DNA from: Achromobacter denitrificans NBRC 15125 | GTDB taxonomy: Bacteria; Pseudomonadota; Gammaproteobacteria; Burkholderiales; Burkholderiaceae_B | Direction: 5' to 3' | Assembly: GCF_001571365.1 (NCBI RefSeq) | Contig: NZ_BCTQ01000006.1 | Location: forward strand, 124,001-188,000 | Length of the DNA stretch: 64,000 nt | Shown here: positions 1-7,697 of the stretch, one piece after another | How the letters are laid out: every line of letters begins with the position of its first letter | How positions within the stretch are numbered: the stretch's first letter is position 1 | Program-made: the position numbers and the translations under genes | Notes under the pieces: model-generated | The model's database searches: none | The model's input: only the letters and a program-made list of their open reading frames with translations | What the model was told of the DNA's origin: nothing

Positions 1-972
1 CGCGGCGCAGATGCCCGCCGCGGTGGACAGCTGGATTGCGCTGAGGCGATGGCCGCCGACGTCCGCGCCGAAGATGCGGACCGGGTAGGACTCTTCTTCC
101 AGCCGCCCATTGCGGCGACCCGATGCGGACGCCTGGATCACGATCACGTCCTGTTCGGTGGTGGGAATGGCCGCCTCGAAAATTTCCTTGAGCAGGTCGC
201 GGCGGTCGCGCAGGCGCAGGTCGTTGAGCAGCAGTTTCATGATGCCGCAGTGGCCGGGGTAGCGCACCGACTTGTAGTCCACATTGCGCGCGCGGCCGAG
301 CAGGGTGGCGGGCAGGGTGCCGAGGCCGCCCGACGTGTTAAACGCCTCGTACTCCACGCCGTCCAGCGCGAAGGTTTCGTAGCCTTCCAGCGCCGGCACG
401 CTGGTGAGCTGTCCGTCGACGATGGCCTCGCACGGATTGCAGTATTCGTTGATGAGCCCCTCGGTGCTCCAGGTCAGGTTGTAGCGCAGGCTGTTGGAGG
501 GATAGCGCGGCAGGGCGCCCACGCGCATGCGCAGGTCGAGCAACGTGTCGAAGCGGCGCGCCAGCGCGTTGCCGACGATGCCGATGAAGCCGGGCGCCAG
601 GCCGCATTGCGGCATCAGCACGCTGCGCGCGTCTTGCGCCAGCAACTGGATGGCATGCGTGCTGGCCACGTCTTCGGTCAGGTCGAAGTAGTGCACGCCG
701 GCCTTTGCGCACAGGCCGGCCACCGCGATGGCGCGATGGAAGGGCAGCGCATTGACGACGGCGTAGCGGCCTTCGATGCACCGCGCGAGCATGTCGTCGT
801 CCGAGATATGGCGGGTCTCGCAGCCGAGTTCGGCCACGGCGCGCAGGCGGACGGGGTCCTGGTCGGCAACCAGCACTGAGTAGTCGCCGCTGCGCTCCAG
901 CATCAGGGCGATGGCAAAACCGATCTTGCCGGCGCCCAGGAGCAAAACGGGGCGGGGGGAGGCGTGGGACAT
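1..972 (-). CDS. Saccharopine dehydrogenase-like NAD(P)-binding protein (C-terminus cut by window edge)
   Basis: Reading right to left from an ATG at 972, the frame stays open for 324 codons to the window edge, so the C-terminus is missing. The N-terminus has a Rossmann nucleotide-binding loop (LLLGAGKIG, about residues 10-18), then a stretch following C-alpha chemistry typical of saccharopine dehydrogenase/lysine-6-dehydrogenase proteins (YFDLTED, LMPQCGLAPGFIGI). The family oxidises or reduces lysine-derived substrates, but related proteins have other or unknown roles and the substrate cannot be read here. No partner gene is visible on this side. The next gene, a secreted DUF4148 protein, is separated from it by a terminator, so the two are probably independent transcripts. 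Confidence 0.75.
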   Translation of the reverse strand, partial: MSHASPRPVLLLGAGKIGFAIALMLERSGDYSVLVADQDPVRLRAVAELGCETRHISDDDMLARCIEGRYAVVNALPFHRAIAVAGLCAKAGVHYFDLTEDVASTHAIQLLAQDARSVLMPQCGLAPGFIGIVGNALARRFDTLLDLRMRVGALPRYPSNSLRYNLTWSTEGLINEYCNPCEAIVDGQLTSVPALEGYETFALDGVEYEAFNTSGGLGTLPATLLGRARNVDYKSVRYPGHCGIMKLLLNDLRLRDRRDLLKEIFEAAIPTTEQDVIVIQASASGRRNGRLEEESYPVRIFGADVGGHRLSAIQLSTAAGICAA

Positions 973-1103
973 GGCGCGGACTCCTGCGGGATGGAGGGAG
1001 GAAGTGGCCTCATCCTATGCTCGGGCGCTGTCGATGTGTAGAGGCTAAAGCGTCGTATTGGCCGTAAGTAACGTTGTTTTGACTTAATTTAATGTCGAAT
1101 CGT

Positions 1104-1139
1104 CAAAAAAGAAGCCCCCCGGCTTGTGGCCGGAGGGCT
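1104..1139 (-). terminator. Rho-independent terminator after the DUF4148 gene
   Basis: An 11-bp stem (1113-1123 with 1129-1139, one G-U pair) around a 5-nt loop is followed on the minus strand by TCTTTTTT. It lies 42 bases past the stop of the DUF4148 gene and also insulates the saccharopine-dehydrogenase-like gene beyond it. Confidence 0.85.
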
Positions 1140-1180
1140 GGGGGGGCGCTGGCCATGGCCGGGGAGGCCATGGAGGGGGA

Positions 1181-1573
1181 TCAGCTGCCCAGGGGCGGGT
1201 AGTCCAGGTTGCCGAAGGTGACCAGGCCTTCCGACTTGGCTTGCGCCAGTTCGGTCTGGACCTGGGCGCGGCTCAGCGTCGTGGCGCGTTCGGCAGCGGC
1301 GACAGGCGGGTAGTCCAGATTGCCGAAAGTCACTTCACCGGCGTTCTTGGCCTGGGCCAGTTCGGCTTGAACTTGTTGCGAGGTCAGGCTGGACGTCTGG
1401 GCGATGGGGGCGGGATAGCCCTCTTCGCCGAACGTGTATTGGCCCGATACCTTGGCTTGTTGCAGTTCGGCCTGAACCTGGGCGCGCGTGGGGCCTTGGT
1501 CGGCTTCGGCGGCTTGGGCGCCGGCGGCTAGAACGGACATGGACAGCATCAAAGCGGTAGCAAGGGTTTTCAT
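1181..1573 (-). CDS. Secreted DUF4148-family protein with three internal repeats
   Basis: A 130-residue protein with a signal peptide (residues 1 to about 22, ending AQA) and then three copies of one motif at about residues 31-54, 67-90 and 103-127. Each copy reads roughly RAQVQxELxQAK, a short spacer, then TFGxxxYPP. This is the pattern of the DUF4148 family, common in Burkholderiales and of unknown function; DUF4148 proteins usually carry one or two copies. The ATG at 1573 was chosen because it follows a strong GGAGG ribosome site and begins the signal peptide; longer in-frame starts are not preceded by one. Export to the periplasm is likely. It is a single-gene unit with its own terminator. 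Confidence 0.85.
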   Translation of the reverse strand: MKTLATALMLSMSVLAAGAQAAEADQGPTRAQVQAELQQAKVSGQYTFGEEGYPAPIAQTSSLTSQQVQAELAQAKNAGEVTFGNLDYPPVAAAERATTLSRAQVQTELAQAKSEGLVTFGNLDYPPLGS

Positions 1574-1725
1574 GGCAGACCTCCGATGTCTTGAGCTTGG
1601 GAGCCGAACCGCCGGCGTGATTGCCTGGGAGTTCGCTTGCTGTGTCCCGATGAGATGCATTCTGTGCCCAAATAGCCCTGGGATAAACCCTTATTCCCTG
1701 AAAACATCTTTCCAAAATATGGGCT

Positions 1726-1813
1726 AATCGGTTTCCGATTCACCAAATGGCACCATTGGTGGCGGTATTTCCATTTGATGACGCAATAGGTAGTGCCTGC
1801 CTTGGGGCAGGCA
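1726..1813. promoter_or_regulatory. Three dyads upstream of the DUF4148 gene
   Basis: This lies within the 418-base stretch between the DUF4148 gene and the DUF1090 gene, which holds no gene I can support. A perfect 6-bp dyad (AATCGG/CCGATT, 1726-1740) abuts a near-perfect dyad (CACCAAATGG/CCATTGGTG, 1741-1761). A perfect 8-bp stem with a 4-nt loop (TGCCTGCC/GGCAGGCA) follows at 1794-1813. They lie 150-240 bases upstream of the DUF4148 start and could be operator sites, but no clear -35/-10 pair could be assigned. None is followed by a U-run. Confidence 0.35.
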
Positions 1814-1991
1814 GCCAGAGAAGTCGGCGACGACGGACCGGTGCCGGGAAAGAGGCACGGAGGGAGCGGCACGGAGGATGGCCGAGGGAGACAGCTCGCG
1901 GAGAGGACGCGAGAGTTGGGGGAAGACTGGGAGGAGGAGGCAGGTCTGCGGCCCCCCGGGGGAACGTCCCGGGGCCGGAAGATCGAGACGG

Positions 1992-2396
1992 TCAGCGGTT
2001 CAATTCGGCCAGCGCGGCGTCGTATTCCGACTTGGCTTCGTCCAGCTTGCGCTGGGCCTTGTCGATCTTGTCCTGCTTGCCCTTGGCGCGGGCCTGCTTG
2101 AGCTCGCTTTCGCGCTCGGCCACCTTGGCCTGCTTGTCACGCACGTCGGCCTCGCGTTGCGATTGCAGGCGGCTGTCGCTGCAATTCGCCTTGGCTTCCG
2201 CCAGGGCCTTGCGCAAGCCGGCTTCGCGGCGGGTGTTGTTCTGCGCCTGGGCGGCGGCGATGTCGTTCTCGATGTGGCAGAACTTGGCGGCGCAGCCGCG
2301 CAGCGCCGAGCAGTCGCCGGCGGCCTGGGCCGGGGAGGCTCCGAGGGTGGCGGCCGCCACGGCCGCCAGGGCCAGGGATTTGAGCAAAGCAGGCAT
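1992..2396 (-). CDS. Periplasmic DUF1090-family protein
   Basis: A 134-residue protein with a clear signal peptide (residues 1-25, ending AQA), a Cys-containing N-terminal segment (Cys at about 29, 35, 40 and 72) and a highly charged helical C-terminal half (about 75-130) likely to form a coiled coil. This is the layout of DUF1090/YqjC-like proteins, periplasmic proteins of unknown function. The ATG at 2396 begins the signal peptide. A GC-rich imperfect hairpin at about 1951-1976, just past the stop, may end transcription, though it lacks a U-run. The gene follows ubiA in the same direction at 67 bases and may be co-transcribed. Confidence 0.75.
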   Translation of the reverse strand: MPALLKSLALAAVAAATLGASPAQAAGDCSALRGCAAKFCHIENDIAAAQAQNNTRREAGLRKALAEAKANCSDSRLQSQREADVRDKQAKVAERESELKQARAKGKQDKIDKAQRKLDEAKSEYDAALAELNR

Positions 2397-2463
2397 GCGA
2401 ATCTCCGTAAGTGCAGTGCGATAGGCCTATCATCGCCCGCGCTGGCTCGCCAAGCAACGCGCC

Positions 2464-3396
2464 TCAGCGGATCAGCGTGCCGGCCAGCGCGGCGGCCACC
2501 AGCAAGGCGCCCAGCCAGAGGTTGGCGCGGAACAGCATGAAATTGCGGTCGGGACGCTGGATGTCGAACACTTTCAGCTGCCATGCCAGGTGGATAGCCA
2601 CCGCGGCCATGCCGACCTGGTAGGCCCACGACAGGCCGATGGCGTAGCCGCCCCAGGCCCACAGCACGATGGTGCCCAGGTAGAAGCCGCCGATCCAGAG
2701 CTTGCCCTGGTCGCCGAAACGCATGGCGGTGGAATGCAGGCCCAGGCTGCGGTCGTCCCGCACGTCCACGTAGGCGTAGATGCTGTCATAGCCCACCTGC
2801 CACAGCACGGCGCCCGCCCACATCGCGATGGCGGCCAGCGGCACGTGATTCTGGGTGTCCGACCAGGCCATGAGCATGCCCCAGTTGAAGCAGATGCCCA
2901 GCACGACCTGCGGCCAGTACGTGACGCGCTTGCACAGCGGATAGATGAAGACGAAGGGCAGCACCGCCACCGCCAGCCAGCGGCTCATGTCGTTCAGGAA
3001 GAACAGCAGCGACCCGCAGACCAGCAATTGCCCGAGCAGGAACCAGACCGCGTTCTTCATCGTGAGCTGGCCGCTGGTCAGCGGGCGGAAGCGCGTGCGC
3101 TCGACGTGCTTGTCGAAGTTGCGGTCGCACATGTCGTTGACGGTGCAGCCGATGCCGCGCATGAGCAGGGCGCCCAGCGAAAACACGATCAGGCGCCGCA
3201 GGTCCGGCAGGCCGCCCGCGGCCTGCACCAGCGCGGCGATCGCGGGCAGCAGCGTCAGCCAGGTGCCGATCGGGCGGTCCAGGCGGCAAAGCCGGGCATA
3301 CGGCCGCCACGATTTCGGCAGCCAGCGTTCGACCCAGTCGGTGAAGACGATATCGCTGAGGTCGACGGGAGATTGTTGGGGAGCGCTCACTGTCAC
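2464..3396 (-). CDS. ubiA: 4-hydroxybenzoate octaprenyltransferase
   Basis: A polytopic inner-membrane prenyltransferase of about 310 residues that attaches the polyprenyl tail to 4-hydroxybenzoate in ubiquinone synthesis. Both aspartate-rich motifs are present: NDMCDRNFDKHVERTRFRP, binding Mg-prenyl diphosphate, and DVRDDRSLGLHS. Hydrophobic segments run to the C-terminus. No ATG lies at the expected position. GTG at 3396 or 3390 fits the usual ~290-310 residue length, while an upstream ATG at 3492 would run into an inverted repeat and add an Arg/Cys-rich stretch unlike the family. No strong ribosome site was seen, so the start is uncertain. Confidence 0.9.
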   Translation of the reverse strand: MTVSAPQQSPVDLSDIVFTDWVERWLPKSWRPYARLCRLDRPIGTWLTLLPAIAALVQAAGGLPDLRRLIVFSLGALLMRGIGCTVNDMCDRNFDKHVERTRFRPLTSGQLTMKNAVWFLLGQLLVCGSLLFFLNDMSRWLAVAVLPFVFIYPLCKRVTYWPQVVLGICFNWGMLMAWSDTQNHVPLAAIAMWAGAVLWQVGYDSIYAYVDVRDDRSLGLHSTAMRFGDQGKLWIGGFYLGTIVLWAWGGYAIGLSWAYQVGMAAVAIHLAWQLKVFDIQRPDRNFMLFRANLWLGALLVAAALAGTLIR

Positions 3397-3492
3397 GGCG
3401 AAACGGAGTGGGGAAAACCGACAGCATAAAACAATGGCGGCTCGGGCATTACGCCGAGCCGCTCCGTATGCCGCGGTGTCCGTGCTTCGCAT

Positions 3493-3554
3493 GTGTCTGA
3501 CACCCGTATGGGAGATGCTACGGCTTGCGTCAGTACTCCTCGGGTGTCAGACAC
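3493..3554. repeat. 14-bp perfect inverted repeat with self-palindromic arms
   Basis: GTGTCTGACACCCG at 3493-3506 is repeated as its exact reverse complement at 3541-3554, with a 34-base spacer. The first 11 bases of each arm are themselves an odd palindrome (GTGTC-T-GACAC). It sits upstream of ubiA, next to a separate repeat element. It could be an operator pair or a dispersed extragenic repeat. Confidence 0.7.
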
Positions 3555-3584
3555 TTGCTGCATTTCCTCCACATGCCGCCGTTG

Positions 3585-3676
3585 CGCCCCCAAGCGGGGC
3601 CGCACGGATCCGGCTCCGCCGGTCCGTAGTGGCGCCCCCCTGGGGGGGAAGCGCCGCAGGCGCTTCGGGGGGGGGG
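3585..3676 (-). repeat. ~90-bp structured intergenic repeat, copy A
   Basis: Nearly identical, with only a handful of mismatches, to the reverse complement of 16064-16153. It contains a dyad around GGATCCGGC/GCCGGTCC, a C-run/G-run stem, and a perfect 8-bp stem GAAGCGCC/GGCGCTTC whose 3-nt loop differs between copies. It starts a few bases past the stop of the aminotransferase gene, in the same orientation relative to that gene as copy B has to aspS. It probably folds in RNA and may act as a terminator or REP-like element. Confidence 0.85.
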
Positions 3677-3682
3677 AGACCC

Positions 3683-4879
3683 CTACGCCTCGCGCAGCAG
3701 CTTGCCCAGGATGGCGATGCCGGTGCGGATCTTGTCTTCCGGCACGGTGGCGAAGCTCAGGCGCAGCGTATTGGACTTGCCGGCGCCGCAGTAGAAGGGC
3801 GCGCCGGGCACGAACGCCACGTTCTGGGCGATGGCCTTCTCCAGCAGCTTGGTGCTGTCGATGTGTTCCGGCAGCGTCAGCCAGATGAACATGCCGCCTT
3901 CGGGCTTGGTCCAGGTGACGGTGGACGGGAACTCGCGCGAGATGGCGTCCAGCATGCAGCTGCCCTGGGCGCGGTAGATTTCGCGCACGTTGGGCAGGTG
4001 CTCTTTCAGGAAGCCGCCCTTGACGATCTCGTACACGGCCATCTGGGTCAGCGTGGGCGTGTGCAGGTCGGTGGCTTGCTTGGCCTGCACCAGTTTGTTG
4101 ATGAGCGGGCGCGCGGCGGCGATGTAGCCCAGGCGCAGGCCCGGCGCCAGCACCTTCGAGAAGGTGCCCAGGCGGACGACGTTGGCGCCGTGCTCGGCGG
4201 CCAGCGCGATCAGGCCCGGCTGCGGCTCGCCCGCGTAGCGCAGTTCACCGTAGGGATCGTCTTCGACGATGGTCAGGTTCAGTTCCGCGGCGCGCTTGAC
4301 CAGCGCCACGCGGCGTTCCAGGTTGAGCGTGCGGCCGGTGGGGTTCTGGAAATTGGGCAGCGCGTACAGGAAGCGCGCGCCGTCGGCCAGTTCCGGGGTG
4401 ATGGCTTCCGGAATCAGGCCGCCTTCATCCGTGGCGACCGGCGTGAACTTCGGCTGGTACAGGCTGAACGATTGCAGGGCGCCCAGGTAGCTGGGATCCT
4501 CGACCAGCACCTTGCTGTCCTTGTCGATCAGCACCTTGCCCAGCAGATCGAGCGCCTGCTGCGAGCCCGACACGATCAGGATCTGGTCGGCGGTGACGCT
4601 GGCGCCCGCGGCGTTCAGGTCGTCGGCGACCCATTGGCGCAGGGGCGCGTAGCCCTCGGTCGGGCCGTACTGCAGGGCGGCGCGGCCGTTGGTGGCCAAT
4701 ACCTTGTCGAATGCCTCTCGCACCACTTCTACCGGGAAGCCGCCGGGCGCCGGCAGGCCGCCGGCGAACGAAATGACTTCGGGACGCTCGGTTACCTTGA
4801 GGATCTCGCGGATGGCGGAGCTGGTGAGTTGCTGGGCGCGTTCCGAGAAGGAAAACGCTGGTTCGAGAGGCTTGTCCAT
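3683..4879 (-). CDS. PLP-dependent aminotransferase, LysN/2-aminoadipate type (class I/II)
   Basis: A 398-residue fold-type I aminotransferase, the normal length. Visible hallmarks are the NFQNPTGRT motif that contacts the cofactor, the downstream aspartate (EDDPYGEL), and the PLP-lysine loop GTFSKVLAPGLRLGY. The C-terminus has the arginine expected to bind the substrate carboxylate (NTLRLSF). The sequence type matches the 2-aminoadipate/aromatic/valine-pyruvate group lacking a GntR domain; the substrate cannot be settled from sequence alone. The ATG at 4879 (MDKPLEPAF) gives the family's usual start; upstream codons are unlike the family. It is followed at once by repeat copy A, and is transcribed away from the divergent sulfoxide reductase gene at 5058. 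Confidence 0.85.
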   Translation of the reverse strand: MDKPLEPAFSFSERAQQLTSSAIREILKVTERPEVISFAGGLPAPGGFPVEVVREAFDKVLATNGRAALQYGPTEGYAPLRQWVADDLNAAGASVTADQILIVSGSQQALDLLGKVLIDKDSKVLVEDPSYLGALQSFSLYQPKFTPVATDEGGLIPEAITPELADGARFLYALPNFQNPTGRTLNLERRVALVKRAAELNLTIVEDDPYGELRYAGEPQPGLIALAAEHGANVVRLGTFSKVLAPGLRLGYIAAARPLINKLVQAKQATDLHTPTLTQMAVYEIVKGGFLKEHLPNVREIYRAQGSCMLDAISREFPSTVTWTKPEGGMFIWLTLPEHIDSTKLLEKAIAQNVAFVPGAPFYCGAGKSNTLRLSFATVPEDKIRTGIAILGKLLREA

Positions 4880-5057
4880 GGAGTGCTTCTTGATCAAGAA
4901 GAGTGGGAAGAGACGGGCGTTTTTTTCCCTTCGGAAGGCCCGGATGTAAAAAACAGCGAAAAGTATTGTCCCACACGGCAGGGGCCCGGCCCCCATAATG
5001 GCCGGAACCCCTAAAATCACCTGCACCGATAATCGCCTGTACAGTTACATTTCCGCC

Positions 5058-5543
5058 ATGTTCGAAGCCGCCCCGATCACCGCCGCCACCAAGGCCGCCC
5101 TGTATGCCGAGCTGGCCGTCCAGGCCCGCGCCCTGCTGGATGGCGAGCGCGACCGCATCGCCAATGCCGCCAACCTGAGCGCGCTGGCCTATCAAGCCTT
5201 GCCCGACCTGAACTGGGCGGGCTTCTATTTCTTCGACGGCACCGAACTGGTGTTGGGCCCCTTCCAGGGCAAGCCGGCCTGCGTGCGCATTCCGCTGAAC
5301 CGCGGCGTGTGCGGCGCTGCCGCCAGCCAGCGCCAGACCCAGCTGGTGCCCGACGTGCATGCGTTCCCGGGCCACATCGCCTGCGACGCGGCCTCGCGTT
5401 CCGAGATCGTCGTGCCCCTGGTCCTGGCGGGCCAGCTGATCGGCGTCTGGGACGTGGACAGCCCGGTGCCGGACCGCTTCGACGAAGACGACCGCAAGGG
5501 CATGGAAGCGCTGTGCGCGGTGTTCCTGGCGAGCCTGGGCTGA
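5058..5543 (+). CDS. msrC: Free methionine-(R)-sulfoxide reductase (GAF domain)
   Basis: A 161-residue single GAF-domain protein that reduces free methionine-R-sulfoxide with electrons from thioredoxin or glutaredoxin. The three conserved cysteines lie in KPACVRIP, GVCGAAA and HIACDAASRSEIVVP, and the family signature NWAGFYF is present, as is the C-terminal DVDSP segment. The ATG at 5058 begins the family-typical N-terminus; an upstream in-frame ATG (4998) would add 20 unrelated residues. It is probably monocistronic and shares a short divergent promoter region with the aminotransferase gene. Confidence 0.88.
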   Translation: MFEAAPITAATKAALYAELAVQARALLDGERDRIANAANLSALAYQALPDLNWAGFYFFDGTELVLGPFQGKPACVRIPLNRGVCGAAASQRQTQLVPDVHAFPGHIACDAASRSEIVVPLVLAGQLIGVWDVDSPVPDRFDEDDRKGMEALCAVFLASLG

Positions 5544-5754
5544 CTTCCTCCCGCGCCAGGGCGCGGCGCGCCATCGCCAGCGCCGTTGACACGGTGGCGG
5601 GCTCCCGGTAGATTTCCACTTCTGCGTTTCCCGCGCCAGTCGCCAACCGCAATACCCGATTCATGATTCATCAGGCCAACCCATCCGCTTTCCTGCTCCG
5701 CGCCCTCGGCGTGGTGCTGGCTTGCGCCGGCCTGAAATCCAAAAAACAGCCGCT

Positions 5755-5800
5755 CATCTGACCGGAGCATGCTGTTCCGTCAGATGGGCGACGGAACAGC
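5755..5800 (+). promoter_or_regulatory. Two mutually exclusive hairpins in the leader of the DapA-like gene
   Basis: The 356-base gap 5544-5899 has no gene I can support. Within it a perfect 11-bp stem (GCTGTTCCGTC 5771-5781 with 5790-5800, 8-nt loop) overlaps a perfect 8-bp stem (CATCTGAC 5755-5762 with GTCAGATG 5779-5786). Both cannot form at once. The structure is about 100 bases upstream of the DapA-like start. There is no U-run after it, so ordinary attenuation is not indicated; it could be an operator or a leader switch. Confidence 0.4.
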
Positions 5801-5899
5801 GGCCTCCTGGCGGCGCTTTGCGCCGTCCGCGCATCCCCTCTGATATCCCGAGCACTTCTGTACGGTCCAACCACGGTCCTACACCGAAGGAGTGTTCAC

Positions 5900-6793
5900 A
5901 TGCAATCTCGTCATCAATCCCCGATCCAGGGCGTCTGGGTGCCTCTCGTCACGCCGTTTTCCGGCGGCGCCGTCGACGGGGGGGCCTTGCGCCGGCTGGT
6001 GCGCCACTATGCCGCCGCGGGCGTGGACGGACTGGTCGTGTGCGGCAGCACGGGCGAGGCCGCGGCCCTGGACGACGCCGAACAACTGGCCGTGCTGGAC
6101 GCCGTGCTGACCGAGGCGGGCGCGCTGCCCGTCATGATGGGCCTGGCCGGCAATCACCAGGGGCACGTGCTGCAGCGCCTGGCGGCCTTCGGCACGCGCC
6201 CGCTGGCCGGCATCCTGGCTCCCGCGCCGTACTACGTGCGCCCCGGTCAGGAAGGCGCCGCCGCGTATTTCCGCTGTCTGGCCGATGCCTCGCGCTTTCC
6301 CCTGGTGCTTTACGACATTCCATACCGGACGGGCGCGACACTCGATGCCTCGACCCTGCTCGCGCTCGCGGCGCATCCGAACATCGCCGCGATCAAGGAT
6401 TGCGGCGGTTCGCTGGAGAAGACGGTCGCGCTGATCGCCGACGGCAACATGAATGTGCTGGCGGGCGAGGACCTGCAGTCGCTGTCGCTGCTGTGCCTGG
6501 GCGGCGCCGGCATGATCGCGGCGGCGGCGCACATCCGGCCGGACCTGTTCGTGGCCATGCATCGCGCGGTGCGGGCGCAACAGCTGGACCAGGCCAGGGC
6601 GCTGTTCCATGCGCTGGTCCCGGTGATCCAGCTGGCGTTCGCCGAGCCCAATCCCGGCCCAGTGAAGGCCCAGCTGGACCGCCAGGGGCTGCTGAGCGCG
6701 GAACTGCGGCAACCCATGCCGCGCGCCAGCGCGGCGGTGGCCGCCCGGATGGAAGCGGCAGTGGCCGGACTCAATCGCCAGTATCCTCAGTAG
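5900..6793 (+). CDS. Dihydrodipicolinate synthase/N-acetylneuraminate lyase family protein
   Basis: A 297-residue TIM-barrel Schiff-base aldolase. Landmarks are the GSTGE pyruvate-binding loop (residues 49-53), a Tyr at 111, the YDIPYRTG segment carrying the active-site Tyr (138) and Arg (143), and the Schiff-base Lys at 166 in IAAIKDCGG. Retention of the Arg and both Tyr is compatible with true 4-hydroxy-tetrahydrodipicolinate synthase in lysine and cell-wall synthesis. Many Bordetella-type genomes carry several paralogues acting on other 2-oxo acids, so the symbol dapA is withheld. The ATG is preceded by GAAGGAG. It appears to stand alone, with a structured leader. Confidence 0.85.
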   Translation: MQSRHQSPIQGVWVPLVTPFSGGAVDGGALRRLVRHYAAAGVDGLVVCGSTGEAAALDDAEQLAVLDAVLTEAGALPVMMGLAGNHQGHVLQRLAAFGTRPLAGILAPAPYYVRPGQEGAAAYFRCLADASRFPLVLYDIPYRTGATLDASTLLALAAHPNIAAIKDCGGSLEKTVALIADGNMNVLAGEDLQSLSLLCLGGAGMIAAAAHIRPDLFVAMHRAVRAQQLDQARALFHALVPVIQLAFAEPNPGPVKAQLDRQGLLSAELRQPMPRASAAVAARMEAAVAGLNRQYPQ

Positions 6794-6920
6794 GGAAGCG
6801 CCGCGCGTAGGCAACCCGCCAGCTTTGTGGCGTTCGGATTCATTTGGTAATAAATGACCTACCGGGAAGCTGACGGATTGCTTATGATGCGGCCATTCTT
6901 CGGGGTGAAACAAAACGTTC

Positions 6921-7697
6921 ATGGCCCAAGCTTTTGAAGCCTTGTCCGCCTGGCAGGTGATGCTGGCGGGCTTGCTGTTCTTCGGTGGCATCTATCTGGT
7001 TTTCGGCGCGGCCACCTGGCTGTTGACGCACTACCTCCTGCCCGCCCTGGGCATCGGGCGCGCCCTGGATCCGCGCCCGATCGCGCCCGGCCAGTTGCGG
7101 CGCGAGTTCGCCCAGTCCGGCCTGTCCATCCTGCTGTTCGGCACGGGCATGATTTTCCCGTGGGGCCTGCTGCAGCTGGGATGGGCGCACCTGGATCCGG
7201 ATGCCGGCTGGCGGCAGATCCTGGTCGAGATCCTGGTGCTGGTGGCCTGGAACGACGTGCACTTCTGGGTCAACCACCGGCTGCTGCACACCCGGCCGCT
7301 GCGCCGCTTCCACCTGCCGCATCACCGTTCGGTCGTGACCACGCCATTCTCCACCTACAGCTTCCATCCGGTCGAAGCGCTGATGCTGGGCAACGTGATC
7401 CTGCTGCCCATGGTGCTGCACGATTTCAGCTTCTGGTCGCTGGCCTCCGTGCCGCTCTTTAGCCTGTTCTTCAATTGCATCGGGCACGCCAACTACGACT
7501 TCTTTCCCCGCGTGTCCTATGCGCACTGGTTCGCCGCCAGCCGCCGCCATCATCTGCACCATGCCTGCTACAACGGCAACTACGGCTTCCAGTTCACCTT
7601 CATGGACCGCCTGTTCCGCACCCGGCTCAGGGCCGAGGCGGCGGCCCCCCAGCTGGATGCCTTCCGGCAGCGAGAATCGCTTGGCGGACGGGCCTGA
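6921..7697 (+). CDS. Sterol desaturase/fatty acid hydroxylase family membrane enzyme
   Basis: A 258-residue integral membrane protein of the family with a di-iron centre bound by clustered histidines. The histidine boxes are visible: HFWVNHRLLH (about 114-123), HLPHHRS (131-135) and HHLHHACYNGNYGF near residue 213. Transmembrane segments lie at about 12-40, 65-85 and 150-180. The family hydroxylates or desaturates sterols, fatty acids, carotenoids and ornithine lipids, so the substrate is unknown. It opens a four-gene run, and the next gene overlaps its 3' end by 41 bases in another frame, suggesting coupled translation. The 127-base region upstream contains TATGAT at 6883, but no matching -35 box was found. 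Confidence 0.82.
   Translation: MAQAFEALSAWQVMLAGLLFFGGIYLVFGAATWLLTHYLLPALGIGRALDPRPIAPGQLRREFAQSGLSILLFGTGMIFPWGLLQLGWAHLDPDAGWRQILVEILVLVAWNDVHFWVNHRLLHTRPLRRFHLPHHRSVVTTPFSTYSFHPVEALMLGNVILLPMVLHDFSFWSLASVPLFSLFFNCIGHANYDFFPRVSYAHWFAASRRHHLHHACYNGNYGFQFTFMDRLFRTRLRAEAAAPQLDAFRQRESLGGRA

Noticed and set aside
1951-1976. Rho-independent terminator after the DUF1090 gene
   Set aside because: A GC-rich hairpin exists but it is imperfect and lacks a U-run, so it was not listed as a terminator.
2945-5014. A 689-codon plus-strand frame opposite ubiA and the aminotransferase
   Set aside because: It crosses two genes with clear motifs on the minus strand and the intergenic repeats; no recognisable domain.
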